Source: Thalassolituus sp. UBA674 (GTDB lineage Bacteria > Pseudomonadota > Gammaproteobacteria > Pseudomonadales > Oceanobacteraceae). From it: a stretch of 64,000 bases of DNA. Positions 27,703 through 37,263 of this stretch are shown piece after piece. The position numbers and the translations under genes are program-made. How positions within the stretch are numbered: the first letter of the stretch is position 1; each line of letters begins with the position of its first letter. The stretch covers positions 1 through 64,000 of the forward strand of contig DBNK01000035.1 of NCBI GenBank assembly GCA_002298335.1, read 5' to 3'. Under the pieces are notes generated by a model, which searched no databases, had not been told where the DNA came from, and was given only the letters and a program-made list of their open reading frames with translations.

Positions 27703-28197
27703 ATGAAGGAAAAAATCAAAGACATCATTCTTGCTCCCGGAGAGTTTTTCTTCGGTACCGGTGAACATCGCATCTACACACTGCTGGGCTCCTGTGTTGC
27801 CATCACACTCTGGCACCCGCAGCGTCATATCGGTGGCATGTGTCATTACATGCTGCCGACTGCGACCGGAAGTCAGCGTCTCTCACAAGGACATTATGCC
27901 GACGGTTCCATGCAGCTGTTCCTGAAAGCCATCGGCCGTCATGGCAGCCGGCCTGAGGAATATGAAGTAAAACTCTTTGGTGGCGGCAACATGTTCGAAT
28001 CCGTACCGGACCGCCCGGGCATGATCAACGTCTCTAAAAACAACATAGAAAAAGGTATCCAGTTACTGCTTCAGCATGGGTTCAGAATAAAAACCAGCGA
28101 TGTCGGCGGCTATGGCCACCGCAAGATTTATTTTGAATTATGGACTGGTCATGTCTGGGTTCGTCACGGCGACCGACGCATCAATAACAAGGAATAG
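27703..28197 (+). CDS. cheD: chemoreceptor glutamine deamidase CheD
   Basis: A 164-aa CheD. The catalytic Cys is in LLGSCVAITLW and the His in GGMCHYMLP, with the conserved VKLFGGGNMF and DVGGYGHRKIYFE. It deamidates Gln residues in receptors so they can be methylated. Five bases after cheR and two before cheB. Confidence 0.93.
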   Translation: MKEKIKDIILAPGEFFFGTGEHRIYTLLGSCVAITLWHPQRHIGGMCHYMLPTATGSQRLSQGHYADGSMQLFLKAIGRHGSRPEEYEVKLFGGGNMFESVPDRPGMINVSKNNIEKGIQLLLQHGFRIKTSDVGGYGHRKIYFELWTGHVWVRHGDRRINNKE

Positions 28198-28199
28198 GC

Positions 28200-29264
28200 A
28201 TGAAAAAAATTAAAGTGATGATCGTGGATGACTCCGCAGTCGTCCGTCAGGTACTGCAGACCACGCTGAACAATGACGCCTCCATAGAAGTCATCGGCGT
28301 GGCCGCCGATCCGCTCTTCGCCATGAATCATATGGCCAAACAATGGCCCGACGTCATTGTTCTGGATATTGAAATGCCGCGGATGGACGGCATCACCTTT
28401 CTGAAAAAAATCATGGCAGAAAGACCGACTCCGGTTGTGATCTGTTCCACCCTGACCGAGAAGGGTGCCGAAACAACCATGCAGGCACTGTCAGCCGGGG
28501 CAGTCAGCATCATCACCAAACCCAAGGTCGGTCTGAAGACGTTTCTTCAGGATGCCGCAACTGATCTCGTTCAGGCAGTCAGAGGAGCAGCAAGGGCCAA
28601 CATGTCCAATGTTTCTGTCCGGGGCAGCGCCGTTGAAATCCCGAAAAAACTGACCGCTGATGCCATCATGACCGCATCAACCCATGCCATGTCGAAAACG
28701 ACAGAACGTCTTATCGCCATAGGCACTTCCACCGGCGGAACGCAGGCGCTTGAAGCGGTACTGACCTCTTTACCGCGGAATTCTCCGGGCATCGTTATCG
28801 TCCAGCATATGCCTGAAAAATTCACCGCCTCGTTTGCAGCCCGCCTTGATGGGTTATGTGAAATCACAGTCAGAGAAGCTGCCAACAACGATCGCGTACT
28901 GCCGGGTCATGCGCTGATTGCTCCCGGCGGAAAGCACATGCTGCTGAAGCGCAATGGTGCTCAGTACCATGTGGAGGTCATTGATGGCCCCCTGGTTAAC
29001 CGCCATCGCCCTTCAGTGGATGTATTGTTCCGCTCGGTAGCGAAGTTTGCGGGCAAAAATGCCGTCGGTTTTATCTTAACCGGCATGGGCGATGATGGCG
29101 CGAAAGGTCTGCTGGAAATGCGCCAGGCCGGTGCAGACACCGTGGCTCAGGACGAGAAAAGCTGCGTTGTTTTTGGCATGCCGAAAGAGGCCATTGCCTT
29201 AAACGCCGCCAACAAGATCATACCGCTGTCGTCTGTGCCGGCAGAAATCATGAGGTACGCCTGA
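28200..29264 (+). CDS. cheB: chemotaxis methylesterase response regulator CheB
   Basis: A 354-aa two-domain protein. Receiver with acceptor Asp in VLDIEMPRMDG, then methylesterase with the catalytic Ser in AIGTSTGGTQAL, His in VIVQHMPEKF and Asp in TGMGDDGAKGLLEMRQAGA. It removes methyl groups from receptors when phosphorylated by CheA. Last gene of the chemotaxis operon. Confidence 0.95.
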   Translation: MKKIKVMIVDDSAVVRQVLQTTLNNDASIEVIGVAADPLFAMNHMAKQWPDVIVLDIEMPRMDGITFLKKIMAERPTPVVICSTLTEKGAETTMQALSAGAVSIITKPKVGLKTFLQDAATDLVQAVRGAARANMSNVSVRGSAVEIPKKLTADAIMTASTHAMSKTTERLIAIGTSTGGTQALEAVLTSLPRNSPGIVIVQHMPEKFTASFAARLDGLCEITVREAANNDRVLPGHALIAPGGKHMLLKRNGAQYHVEVIDGPLVNRHRPSVDVLFRSVAKFAGKNAVGFILTGMGDDGAKGLLEMRQAGADTVAQDEKSCVVFGMPKEAIALNAANKIIPLSSVPAEIMRYA

Positions 29265-29316
29265 CAACTCAGACGTACCACTGGCCCCCGAACAGAACAG
29301 ACTCCACAGCAGCCTG

Positions 29317-29871
29317 TCAGCCGAACATATGGAACACACCCACCGCTGCAAACACCAGCGCAGCAGCAATGCGGGTTACTTTCAGCGGAATGCGCTTCAT
29401 CAGGTAATCGCCGGCAAAAACCACCGGTACATTCGCCAGCAGCATACCAATAGTGGTACCTATCGTGACCAGGAGTACAGAGTCAAACTGGGCCCCCAGC
29501 AGGACGGTGGCAATCTGGGTTTTGTCGCCGATTTCAGCCAGAAAGAACAACACCGTTGAGACCACGAACGCACCGTAGCGGTCGAAACGGTTGTCGACCT
29601 CGTCGTCGTTATCCGGGATCAGCAGCCACAATGCCAGAAGCACAAAGCTGCCTCCGACAATATAGCGTCCCATGTCCGACTGAAAAAACTGACCGACCCA
29701 GCTGCCCAGCCAGGCAGAAACCCCATGATTAAGCAGGGTGGCAACCAGAATACCGGCAATAATCGCCCATTTATTACGGAAACGGGCCGCCAGAACGAGT
29801 GAAAGCAATTGCGTTTTATCGCCGATTTCAGCGAGTGCAACGGTGATGACAGAGGTGGAAATAGGATCCAT
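29317..29871 (-). CDS. mneA: UPF0016/TMEM165-family manganese exporter
   Basis: A 184-aa membrane protein with six predicted helices and the two family motifs ALAEIGDKTQLL and FLAEIGDKTQIATV, one in each homologous half. Vibrio cholerae MneA of this family exports Mn(II). The ATG at 29871 begins the MDPISTS family N-terminus; the open frame upstream is the riboswitch leader, not protein. Regulation by the upstream Mn riboswitch is expected. Confidence 0.88.
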   Translation of the reverse strand: MDPISTSVITVALAEIGDKTQLLSLVLAARFRNKWAIIAGILVATLLNHGVSAWLGSWVGQFFQSDMGRYIVGGSFVLLALWLLIPDNDDEVDNRFDRYGAFVVSTVLFFLAEIGDKTQIATVLLGAQFDSVLLVTIGTTIGMLLANVPVVFAGDYLMKRIPLKVTRIAAALVFAAVGVFHMFG

Positions 29872-29909
29872 ATAAATACTCCGGCGGGCTTTAAAACCAA
29901 AGGCAAACA

Positions 29910-30055
29910 CCAGTCGCCCGCCATAGGGACTGCCGCTTGCCTCAGGTCTTGTCAGTACTGCACGGGCGCAGCACGGAACCGCCATAAGCCAATGAGGGCT
30001 CAAGTATGTTGACGATTCCCCGTTCCGGGTGAGGAAGAAGACTACTCCCCTAAGA
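29910..30055 (-). promoter_or_regulatory. probable yybP-ykoY manganese riboswitch upstream of mneA
   Basis: Read on the minus strand, the leader has GGGGAGTAG (complement of 30042-30050), then a GC hairpin (CCCGGAACGGGG), GTCAACATACTTG, and later GGCTTATGGCGG and GGCGGGCGACTGG. The GGGGAGUAG segment and the CAUAC-type second strand are hallmarks of the yybP-ykoY family, whose members sense Mn(II) and often precede UPF0016 genes. About 40 bp separate it from the mneA start. The exact 3' limit is uncertain. Confidence 0.75.
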
Positions 30056-30232
30056 CGCGTGCAACTTTACCTGAGTCAGGGCGGATTGAAAAGACTGTGA
30101 GAGGGAACGGACGCCGCATATTTCAAACGACAGAACTGACACAGATACCGGGCGTTACTGCGGATTACAAATTCCCACGGTAAGTCGTTTGGCACCACCT
30201 ATACTCAGGAAAATCTATGTGGAAATGACACT

Positions 30233-32254
30233 ATGGGTATCTTTGATTTTCTTCGTCGGGGCACCTCAGAATCTCCGGAAAGAAATGCAACTCCGGCGGG
30301 CGAATCGGTAAAAGTCCTGCAACTCAGACAGGCCGACATCAGTGACAACCGCCTGTCCGGTCTGGCGTTCGGCGGCGCCGGTGCAGCGCTGGTCATAGCC
30401 TATGTGTCGCCGAATCTGGATTTTGAGCGGACCATGCAAAGGCTCAAAGCGGCCATGCCCTTTGCCAGCAACCTGATCGGTCTTATGACCGCCGGGGAAT
30501 TATCCTCCTGCTCATCCTCTAATTACCACACCACCGAAGCAGGGTGGGACAACATTATCCTGCAGAGTTTTGATCCGTCCCTGTTTTCCCGCGTCGACAT
30601 CTGCAGTGTAGGAATGCACAGCTCGGCGATGAAGGATAAATCCCGCTCCGAACACATTGAGCTGATCCGTAAAGAGGTTCAGAGCCTGCGTCTGCCTTAT
30701 CAGCCGGATGCCAGAGATACCATTGCCCTGACCTTTATTGATGGGCTCACTGCCAGTGAGTCTTATCTGATGCAGGCCATCTACCGTACCGACAGGTTCC
30801 CCTGTTATTTCATTGGCGGATCGGCAGGCGGCACGCTCAACTTTGATAAAGCCTGGGTCTGGGACGGTACATCTGTGGCGCATGACAAAGCCGTGCTGGT
30901 GTTCATGAAACTGGCGCCCGGCGTACGTTACGGCCTGCTCAAATCCCACAATTACAAGGCCACTGGGAAAAGCTTCGTGCTTGCGGAGTGCGACACCAGC
31001 CAGCGTACGGTTTCGACCGTTCTGGATGAGAAGACACAGGAGTCCGTGTCCTTCATGGACTCTCTTTGCGCACACCTGAACTGCAGCCGCCGCGACCTCG
31101 AGTCCAGACTCACCGGTTACTCCTTCGCAGTCGAAGTGAAGGGCGAACTTTTCATCCGCTCAGTAGCCGGCATCGACCCCGACAGCGGCGTCATTACTTT
31201 TTTCTGTGACATGAACTTCGGAGACCGTCTGCTGCTGGTCAAAGCGGAAGACTTCATTGGCACGACCCGCCATGCGTATCAGGCCTTCATGAAGAACAAA
31301 CCATCGGCACCCGTGGCGATGATTCTTAACGACTGCATTCTGCGACGCCTGAAAAATGCAGAGAAACTCAGCAAGTTCAATGAGTTTTCCGGCATACCTG
31401 CGGCTGGCCTGTCGACCTTCGGCGAGATGCTGGGCATCTTCATGAATGAAACCCTGACGGCACTGTGTCTGTTCCGGGTGAAAGACGGGGAATCCTTTGC
31501 CGATGAATACGCCGACAATTTCGCGGTCAGATACGCAGGCTTCCGTGAATACTATCTGACACTGCAGATTAACAGTCTGAAAAGCATGAATCAGATCCAG
31601 TCCAATATGATGGGCTACCTGATGGAGTATCAGAATCTGATCAATAAGGTAACGGCCAGCTTCCACGATGTTGCCGGCTACACAGCAGGCACAGCGGACA
31701 TCCTCAGTGAGGTGCAGTCACGCTTCGGGCAGTTCAGTCACGAAATCACAGGTCAGTCTGCTCATCAGCAACAGCTGCAGAGTCAGGTTGATGAGCTCCG
31801 GGTTAACTCTGAGCAGGTACTGAACATTCTCAGTGTGATTTCCGGTATCGCCGACCAGACCAACCTGCTGGCGCTGAATGCGGCGATTGAAGCAGCACGG
31901 GCAGGGGAGGCAGGGCGGGGATTCGCCGTGGTTGCGGATGAAGTCCGTCACCTCTCGCACACCACGCAGGAATCACTGGATAAAACCGGAGACACCATCA
32001 AATCGGTCTCCGCCTCAATCGATACCATTCAGAAAGCCATCACCGGTTCAGGCAAATCCATGGACGCCATTGCGGCCAGTACGTCCGGTCTTTCACAAAA
32101 GCTGAATGACATCGTCGACAATTCACACAGCGCCGGGCACAGCGTAAGAAGCCAGGTTGACGAAATTGAACAGCTGCTGCAGCGGATGCAGGGGCTGGAT
32201 CGCAACGTCGATACCATCCGCAAACTCAGCGACGCATTCCGTCATCAGCACTGA
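30233..32254 (+). CDS. FIST-domain soluble chemoreceptor
   Basis: A 673-aa cytoplasmic protein. FIST N-terminal domain (about residues 45-245, with LIGLMTAGEL and CYFIGGSAGG), FIST C-terminal domain (about 255-430, with the GFSTFGE-like GLSTFGEMLG), then an MCP signalling part with ADQTNLLALNAAIEAARAGEAGRG. No membrane segment. FIST domains bind small ligands; one FIST protein, P. aeruginosa NosP, is a nitric-oxide-sensing hemoprotein. It is monocistronic, 970 bp past cheB. No terminal pentapeptide is present (ends AFRHQH). Ligand is open. Confidence 0.88.
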   Translation: MGIFDFLRRGTSESPERNATPAGESVKVLQLRQADISDNRLSGLAFGGAGAALVIAYVSPNLDFERTMQRLKAAMPFASNLIGLMTAGELSSCSSSNYHTTEAGWDNIILQSFDPSLFSRVDICSVGMHSSAMKDKSRSEHIELIRKEVQSLRLPYQPDARDTIALTFIDGLTASESYLMQAIYRTDRFPCYFIGGSAGGTLNFDKAWVWDGTSVAHDKAVLVFMKLAPGVRYGLLKSHNYKATGKSFVLAECDTSQRTVSTVLDEKTQESVSFMDSLCAHLNCSRRDLESRLTGYSFAVEVKGELFIRSVAGIDPDSGVITFFCDMNFGDRLLLVKAEDFIGTTRHAYQAFMKNKPSAPVAMILNDCILRRLKNAEKLSKFNEFSGIPAAGLSTFGEMLGIFMNETLTALCLFRVKDGESFADEYADNFAVRYAGFREYYLTLQINSLKSMNQIQSNMMGYLMEYQNLINKVTASFHDVAGYTAGTADILSEVQSRFGQFSHEITGQSAHQQQLQSQVDELRVNSEQVLNILSVISGIADQTNLLALNAAIEAARAGEAGRGFAVVADEVRHLSHTTQESLDKTGDTIKSVSASIDTIQKAITGSGKSMDAIAASTSGLSQKLNDIVDNSHSAGHSVRSQVDEIEQLLQRMQGLDRNVDTIRKLSDAFRHQH

Positions 32255-32272
32255 GATTCCACGCCACAACAG

Positions 32273-32292
32273 ACCTCCGGGCAGCCGGAGGT
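32273..32292 (+). terminator. hairpin after the FIST receptor gene
   Basis: A perfect 8-bp stem ACCTCCGG-gcag-CCGGAGGT starts 18 bp after the stop. There is no clear T run after it, so this is a weak terminator or mRNA-end structure. Confidence 0.5.
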
Positions 32293-32395
32293 TACGTCAT
32301 ACTGTGTAAAGCTGACATCCGGTTCTGAATTTCTCTGAACTCTTCCCTCTGAGGCACGTCACAAACTGACACCTTGCAACGAAAGAGGTCTGATT

Positions 32396-32875
32396 ATGCA
32401 GAACGTGAATATTGGTATTTCTGATGAACACCGTGCCGGCATTGCGGACGGACTGGGCCACCTGCTGGCTGATACGTACACCCTGTATCTGACCACACAT
32501 AACTTCCACTGGAACGTCACCGGACCCATGTTCAACAGCCTCCACAACATGTTTGAGGGGCAGTACACTGAGCTGTGGAACGCCATCGATCCGATTGCTG
32601 AACGCATCCGCTCACTGGGCCATGTTGCCCCCGGCTCCTACGCCCAATACAGCGAGATGACCAGCCTGCCGGATGCGCCGGTAACGCCACCCAAAGCCAT
32701 GGACATGATCGGTATTCTGGCGACCGGACACGAGACAACCGCACGCACCGCGCGCCAGTTGTTCGATCTGGTCGGAGAAGCCCATGATGAACCCACCGCC
32801 GACATGCTGACGCAACGGATTGCTGTACATGAACAGGCGGCGTGGATGCTGCGCTCAATGCTGGAAGCAGCCTGA
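32396..32875 (+). CDS. dps: Dps-family DNA-binding ferritin-like protein
   Basis: A 159-aa Dps with the dinuclear ferroxidase residues in THNFHWNVTGPMFNSLHNMFEGQYTELW (split here: HNFHWNV and HNMFEGQYTELW) and later DMLTQRIAVHEQAAWMLRSM. Dodecameric iron storage and H2O2 protection are the usual roles. The N-terminal tail is short and not Lys-rich. GAAAGAGG precedes the ATG. Single gene with its own terminator. Confidence 0.92.
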   Translation: MQNVNIGISDEHRAGIADGLGHLLADTYTLYLTTHNFHWNVTGPMFNSLHNMFEGQYTELWNAIDPIAERIRSLGHVAPGSYAQYSEMTSLPDAPVTPPKAMDMIGILATGHETTARTARQLFDLVGEAHDEPTADMLTQRIAVHEQAAWMLRSMLEAA

Positions 32876-32941
32876 GACAGAAACGGATAACAACAGCACC
32901 CTTGCCAGAAAGGTTATGCCAGGATGGCTCTTCAGGAAGTG

Positions 32942-32964
32942 GCCCGCCTCAGGCGGGCTTTTTT
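32942..32964 (+). terminator. Rho-independent terminator after dps
   Basis: GCCCGCCtcaGGCGGGC followed by TTTTTT, about 70 bp beyond the dps stop and just before the convergent rapA end. Confidence 0.88.
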
Positions 32965-32987
32965 ATGCCTGCGAACTGATCAGAGAA

Positions 32988-35723
32988 TCAGCTGCAGAAC
33001 ACCAGCCGGATACTGTCGAGCATCAGCTGGGACTGCCCCAGGACAGCCAGAACAGCATCTTTTTCCTGCTTCAGTTCAGCCACACTGGCAGGGGAGATGG
33101 CCGGATTCACCTGCGACAGGGCTTCCAGTCGTGCAATGCGGTCAGTGTAGGCCTCTTCAGCCTTGCCACTGGCACGACTCAGCAGTTTATCCAACTGCCC
33201 GGTGGCCATTTTTTCCAGCTTGTTGATCAGCGGTCGCACCATGGCTTCTTTCTTATCCACCAGACCACGGGCGGTGCCTTTTTTCAGTGGCAGAACAAAA
33301 CCCGTGTAAGCCGTTTCGTTCACCTTCAGCTGGCCCGCCGGGGTCATGGTCAGCTGCATCGCCGCCGGTGGCAGGAAGCGTTCGATCTGCAGCGCACGCG
33401 GCGCAGGGCAGCGCGCGGTGAACTGCAGCTCGATAAAGCAGTCACCGGTGTTGAATTCATGTTGATCCAGATAGCCAACCGCCGCGTTACCGGCCGGGCT
33501 GCTGGTAATCAGTTCCAGAGCCTGTTCGATGAAAGGGTGCTCCCAGCTCAGGAACTGAACATCATCGCGGCTGAGGGCCATCTCACGGCTGACCGTGGCC
33601 ATAAAGCCGTCTTCCGGCAGATGAGGGAGATCCGGCACCAGCATATGTTCGCCCGGCGCAATGGTGACGCAGTCGTTACCGAGATCGGTGACTTCCAGAC
33701 CAAAGGCATCGGCGAACAGCTCCAGAAAATCGCTCAGTTCGGCTTCATCTTCGATATGGCAGATGGTCATGTCTTTCGCGGCCTGCTGGGCCGATGGCGG
33801 ACAGGAGTGCAGTTCCAGCAGACGGTCACGGCCTTGCTCATAACGGGCCTGAAGATCAATACGCTCGTTGCGGATCACATCCATTTCATCCGCGGCCATA
33901 CGCCCGGACTGCAACGCCTGCTCAATGGTCTTGCGGTGTTTTTCCAGCAATGGCTGCGCCGTCGGATTCGGGTGACTGAAACAGTCCAGCACCACATTAA
34001 GCACATCCGCCCAGACAGAAGTGGCGTGGTGATCAAACACCGGGATGTGCAGGCGGATGTCGTTCTTCTGCCCGATGCGGTCAAGGCGACCGATGCGCTG
34101 TTCGATCAGATCACAGTTAAACGGCAGATCGAACAGAATCAGGTGGCTGGCAAACTGGAAGTTGCGGCCTTCGCTGCCGATTTCAGAACACAGCAGCAGC
34201 TTGGCACCCTGTTCGTGGTCGGCAAAATAAGCGGCTGCGCGGTCGCGCTCAATCATATCCATGTGTTCATGGAACACAGCGACCGGAATCGCGTGTTTCT
34301 CCCACAGGTAACGTTCCAGCATCAGCACCGTTTCAGCGGAATGACAGATAAGTACGAATTTCTCCTGCTTGTGCACCGCCAGCAGATCAATCACCCAGTT
34401 CACCCGGGGGTCGATCAGCACCCAGTCCTCAAGTGCCACTTCCGGATGGAGTGGGAAGTGCGCACCGTCTTTGTATTCAGACGGCAGCTCCAGTGTGGTG
34501 ATGGACACCTGACGTTCAGGGAAGCCCTTCACCCCATGACGGGTGTTACGGTAGAGAGCACGCCCGGGACCAAAACGGTCGATCAGCGCTTCGGTGATGC
34601 GGCGCGCATCGCCGGACCCGGCAAGATCAGGCAGCTTCTGCGCCAGCAGCGCCTGCTGATCCACAGACAGCTCCGCGCCTTCGTTGACCACACCGGCGAG
34701 TTCCGCATAGGGCAGATACTCCTGCTGCTCGCGGAGGAATTCTTCCAGCGAGGCGTAGCGTACCGGGTCGAGCAGGCGCAGGCGTGCATAATGCCCTTCA
34801 ACACCCAGCTGCTCCGGGGTTGCCGTTAACAGCAGCACCGACGGCACAATCATCGACAGAGTTTCAACCAGACGGTAAGCGTCATCCTGATGATCCGGCG
34901 CCCAGCTGAGGTGGTGGGCCTCATCGACCACCAGCACATCCCAGTCTTCCGACAGGATCTCAGCGGTGGCAATGTCGGATACGGCCAGCGACATCGGGCA
35001 GATAAACAGCTGTCCGGCGGACAGTGCCTGCTCATCTTCGAGCAGATCCTGTTCATTCAGAACACTGAAATAGAGATTAAAGCGGCGGATCATCTCCACC
35101 AGCCACTGATGCACCAGGTGATCCGGCACCAGAATCAGCACCCGCTGGATGCGCTGCAGACGGATCAGGCGGTGCAGGATCAGACCGGCTTCAATGGTTT
35201 TACCCATACCCACTTCATCGGCCAGCAGTACCCGCGGCAGGGCATCCTGTGTTACCTGGGAGGCAATGTGCAGCTGATGGGGCAGCAGACTGGTACGCGC
35301 GCCAAGCAGGCCATAAAAAGGACGCTTACGCAGATCAGCCACCTGACGGAAAGCAATCTGGCGCAGTTCAAACAGGTTGTTATTGTCGAGCTGGCCGGTA
35401 AACAGCCGGTCTGACGGCGAGTTGAGCTTGATGGCACCACTGAGATGAATTTCAGGAACGGTACGCTCACCGTCGCCGTAGTAGCAGATACCGTCGATTT
35501 CATCGACTTCGGCAACCGTCATCACTGAGCCGTCGTGGAGCGGAATGACATCGCCCTCCGAGAAGGTAACCCGCGTCAGCGGCGAGTTTTTGATGGCATA
35601 ACTGCGCACTTCATCCTGCGCAGGAAAGAAGACTTCAACGACGCGGAAATCCACATTCTGGATCAGTCCGAGTCCTAATTCCGTCTCTGCCTCACTGATC
35701 CAACGCTGCCCAATCACAAACAT
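32988..35723 (-). CDS. rapA: RNA polymerase-associated ATPase RapA
   Basis: A 911-aa Swi2/Snf2 ATPase that recycles RNA polymerase. N-terminal Tudor-like part (MFVIGQRWISEAETELGLG), helicase motif I DEVGMGKTIEAG, DEAH box VVDEAHHLSW, motif III LLTATPEQ, and C-lobe motif QRIGRLDRIGQ. Near E. coli RapA (968 aa) in length. The ATG at 35723 begins the conserved N-terminus; the frame extends 23 codons upstream without family similarity. The large plus-strand open frame across this gene is its antisense shadow. Confidence 0.95.
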   Translation of the reverse strand: MFVIGQRWISEAETELGLGLIQNVDFRVVEVFFPAQDEVRSYAIKNSPLTRVTFSEGDVIPLHDGSVMTVAEVDEIDGICYYGDGERTVPEIHLSGAIKLNSPSDRLFTGQLDNNNLFELRQIAFRQVADLRKRPFYGLLGARTSLLPHQLHIASQVTQDALPRVLLADEVGMGKTIEAGLILHRLIRLQRIQRVLILVPDHLVHQWLVEMIRRFNLYFSVLNEQDLLEDEQALSAGQLFICPMSLAVSDIATAEILSEDWDVLVVDEAHHLSWAPDHQDDAYRLVETLSMIVPSVLLLTATPEQLGVEGHYARLRLLDPVRYASLEEFLREQQEYLPYAELAGVVNEGAELSVDQQALLAQKLPDLAGSGDARRITEALIDRFGPGRALYRNTRHGVKGFPERQVSITTLELPSEYKDGAHFPLHPEVALEDWVLIDPRVNWVIDLLAVHKQEKFVLICHSAETVLMLERYLWEKHAIPVAVFHEHMDMIERDRAAAYFADHEQGAKLLLCSEIGSEGRNFQFASHLILFDLPFNCDLIEQRIGRLDRIGQKNDIRLHIPVFDHHATSVWADVLNVVLDCFSHPNPTAQPLLEKHRKTIEQALQSGRMAADEMDVIRNERIDLQARYEQGRDRLLELHSCPPSAQQAAKDMTICHIEDEAELSDFLELFADAFGLEVTDLGNDCVTIAPGEHMLVPDLPHLPEDGFMATVSREMALSRDDVQFLSWEHPFIEQALELITSSPAGNAAVGYLDQHEFNTGDCFIELQFTARCPAPRALQIERFLPPAAMQLTMTPAGQLKVNETAYTGFVLPLKKGTARGLVDKKEAMVRPLINKLEKMATGQLDKLLSRASGKAEEAYTDRIARLEALSQVNPAISPASVAELKQEKDAVLAVLGQSQLMLDSIRLVFCS

Positions 35724-35834
35724 AGTGCTTTCTGTTCCCCGGTCTGACTGCTTGAAGTGCCGCGATTTTAATGGAAAAGGACGAAGGTGCACACCGGCAA
35801 GGGAAAAACCTTTAAGCCGGTGCGACAGGACGGA

Positions 35835-36497
35835 TCAGTAAGGGGAAGCGCTGATCACTGCCCAGACAAGCATCCCTGCCAGAATAACGCCGATGGCGAA
35901 GCGGGTCTGCAGGTAAGGGTAGACGGGAATATCATGGTCTGCAGGTGCTTTGCCGTGAATCATTGCAGGCACCAGATTATGACCCTTGAGGCGATGGGCA
36001 ATAATTGCCAGCAGATGCAGTGCTACAGCAGCAACAACCAGCCAGAAACAGACCTCATGCAACTCGGCCATCAGCCGTGCTGCATCATAGGCGATGTAAT
36101 CCGCAAACGGGCCACCATCAAAACCATCCACATCAATGGCGAACAGACCAAGACCCACCTGAGTCAGTAACAGCCCCAGCAGCAACAGAACGCTGTAGCC
36201 ACCCAGCGGGTTGTGGCCAAACACTGGCGGTGCGCCGCCCTGCAGGACCACGGAAGCGTAGCGCATCACCCGGGCGGGGGACTGAATGAACTGAGCGAAA
36301 CGGGCGGTATGGGTACCGAAGAAGCCCCAGTAGATACGGAACACCAGCACACCCAGCAGGGTGAAACCGGCGTACCTGTGGTAGGTCATTTCATGGTTTT
36401 CGGCTGTCCACCAGAGTACAGGCACCAGAATCGCCATCGACCAGTGACACAGGCGGACGGGCAGGTCCCAGACCTGCTTTAATGCAGTGTTATTCAT
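35835..36497 (-). CDS. cytochrome b561-type membrane protein
   Basis: A 220-aa integral membrane diheme-type cytochrome b (COG3658-like) with four or five hydrophobic segments. Candidate heme histidines lie in RLCHWSMAILV, NHEMTYHRYAGF, LMAELHEVCFWLV and ALHLLAIIAHRL. Such proteins pass electrons between the quinone pool and periplasmic cytochromes. It lies 11 bases after the cytochrome c' gene, so the two form an electron-transfer pair. Confidence 0.85.
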   Translation of the reverse strand: MNNTALKQVWDLPVRLCHWSMAILVPVLWWTAENHEMTYHRYAGFTLLGVLVFRIYWGFFGTHTARFAQFIQSPARVMRYASVVLQGGAPPVFGHNPLGGYSVLLLLGLLLTQVGLGLFAIDVDGFDGGPFADYIAYDAARLMAELHEVCFWLVVAAVALHLLAIIAHRLKGHNLVPAMIHGKAPADHDIPVYPYLQTRFAIGVILAGMLVWAVISASPY

Positions 36498-36508
36498 ATC
36501 CGGACGAC

Positions 36509-36988
36509 TCAGTCCTCACGGAAGCTGCGGTGACAGGCAGAGCAGGCATCCTTAATCGCAATCATCTGCTCTTCGGTGGCTGATGCAGAAGAAGCAGCGG
36601 CCATCATGGCTTCAGATGCTTTCACAAGATCATCCGCCATCTTGTTGAATTTAGCCTGATTTTTCCAGATGTAAGGCAGTGCATCAGTGTCGTAATCAGA
36701 GTCTGTACTGGTGCCTTCCGGGAACCAGTCACCTATCTTCAGCGCTTCTGTTTTGATGGTGGTTGCTGCTTTGAGAATGGCCGGATAATCCGGTGTATCC
36801 GCACGCAGCTCAAAGCGCATGCTTTTAAGACTGCTGCCCATGTTCTTGAATCCTTCCTGGCGCTCATGAATGACCATTTCAGGGTCATCGGATTCAGCGG
36901 CACTGACCAGACTGATGTGTGCACTGATGGCTGCGGCAGTCATCAGCAGGGCAGAGGTGAAGGTTCGACGGAGCTGGGAGAAGGTCAT
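36509..36988 (-). CDS. cytochrome c' (class II cytochrome c)
   Basis: A 159-aa exported protein. Sec signal peptide (cleavage near VSA/AESDD), a four-helix body, and one heme site CSACH close to the C-terminus, as in class II cytochromes c. Members bind NO and CO. It is upstream of the cytochrome b561 gene and probably exchanges electrons with it in the periplasm. Start context is reasonable (AGGAGG... before the ATG). Confidence 0.88.
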   Translation of the reverse strand: MTFSQLRRTFTSALLMTAAAISAHISLVSAAESDDPEMVIHERQEGFKNMGSSLKSMRFELRADTPDYPAILKAATTIKTEALKIGDWFPEGTSTDSDYDTDALPYIWKNQAKFNKMADDLVKASEAMMAAASSASATEEQMIAIKDACSACHRSFRED

Positions 36989-37263
36989 GAGGAGGTTTCC
37001 TTATACTGGGTGTTATTCCGGGTGAAGTTCCGGATCATTCCGGCCCTTGCTCTGCGCCCCACCATAACCGGCACGGCGTCCTGCGAATTTAATTTACCCG
37101 ATGTTCAGTTAAATCCCTGCGACAGGCAACGACCTGATTGTCTGGGACTGTCAATTCACGGCCCGTATAAGACGCACGACAATCCCTGGTGTTCCCGCCC
37201 CGGGAAAATGTCCTGTCTGTTCAGGTGGCGCCATGCCTGCAGTCACACCGGAAACGAACGATG

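Noticed and set aside
32820..34829. A 669-codon plus-strand open frame
   Set aside because: It lies antisense to rapA, has biased shadow composition rich in Gln, Arg and His, and no recognisable domains.
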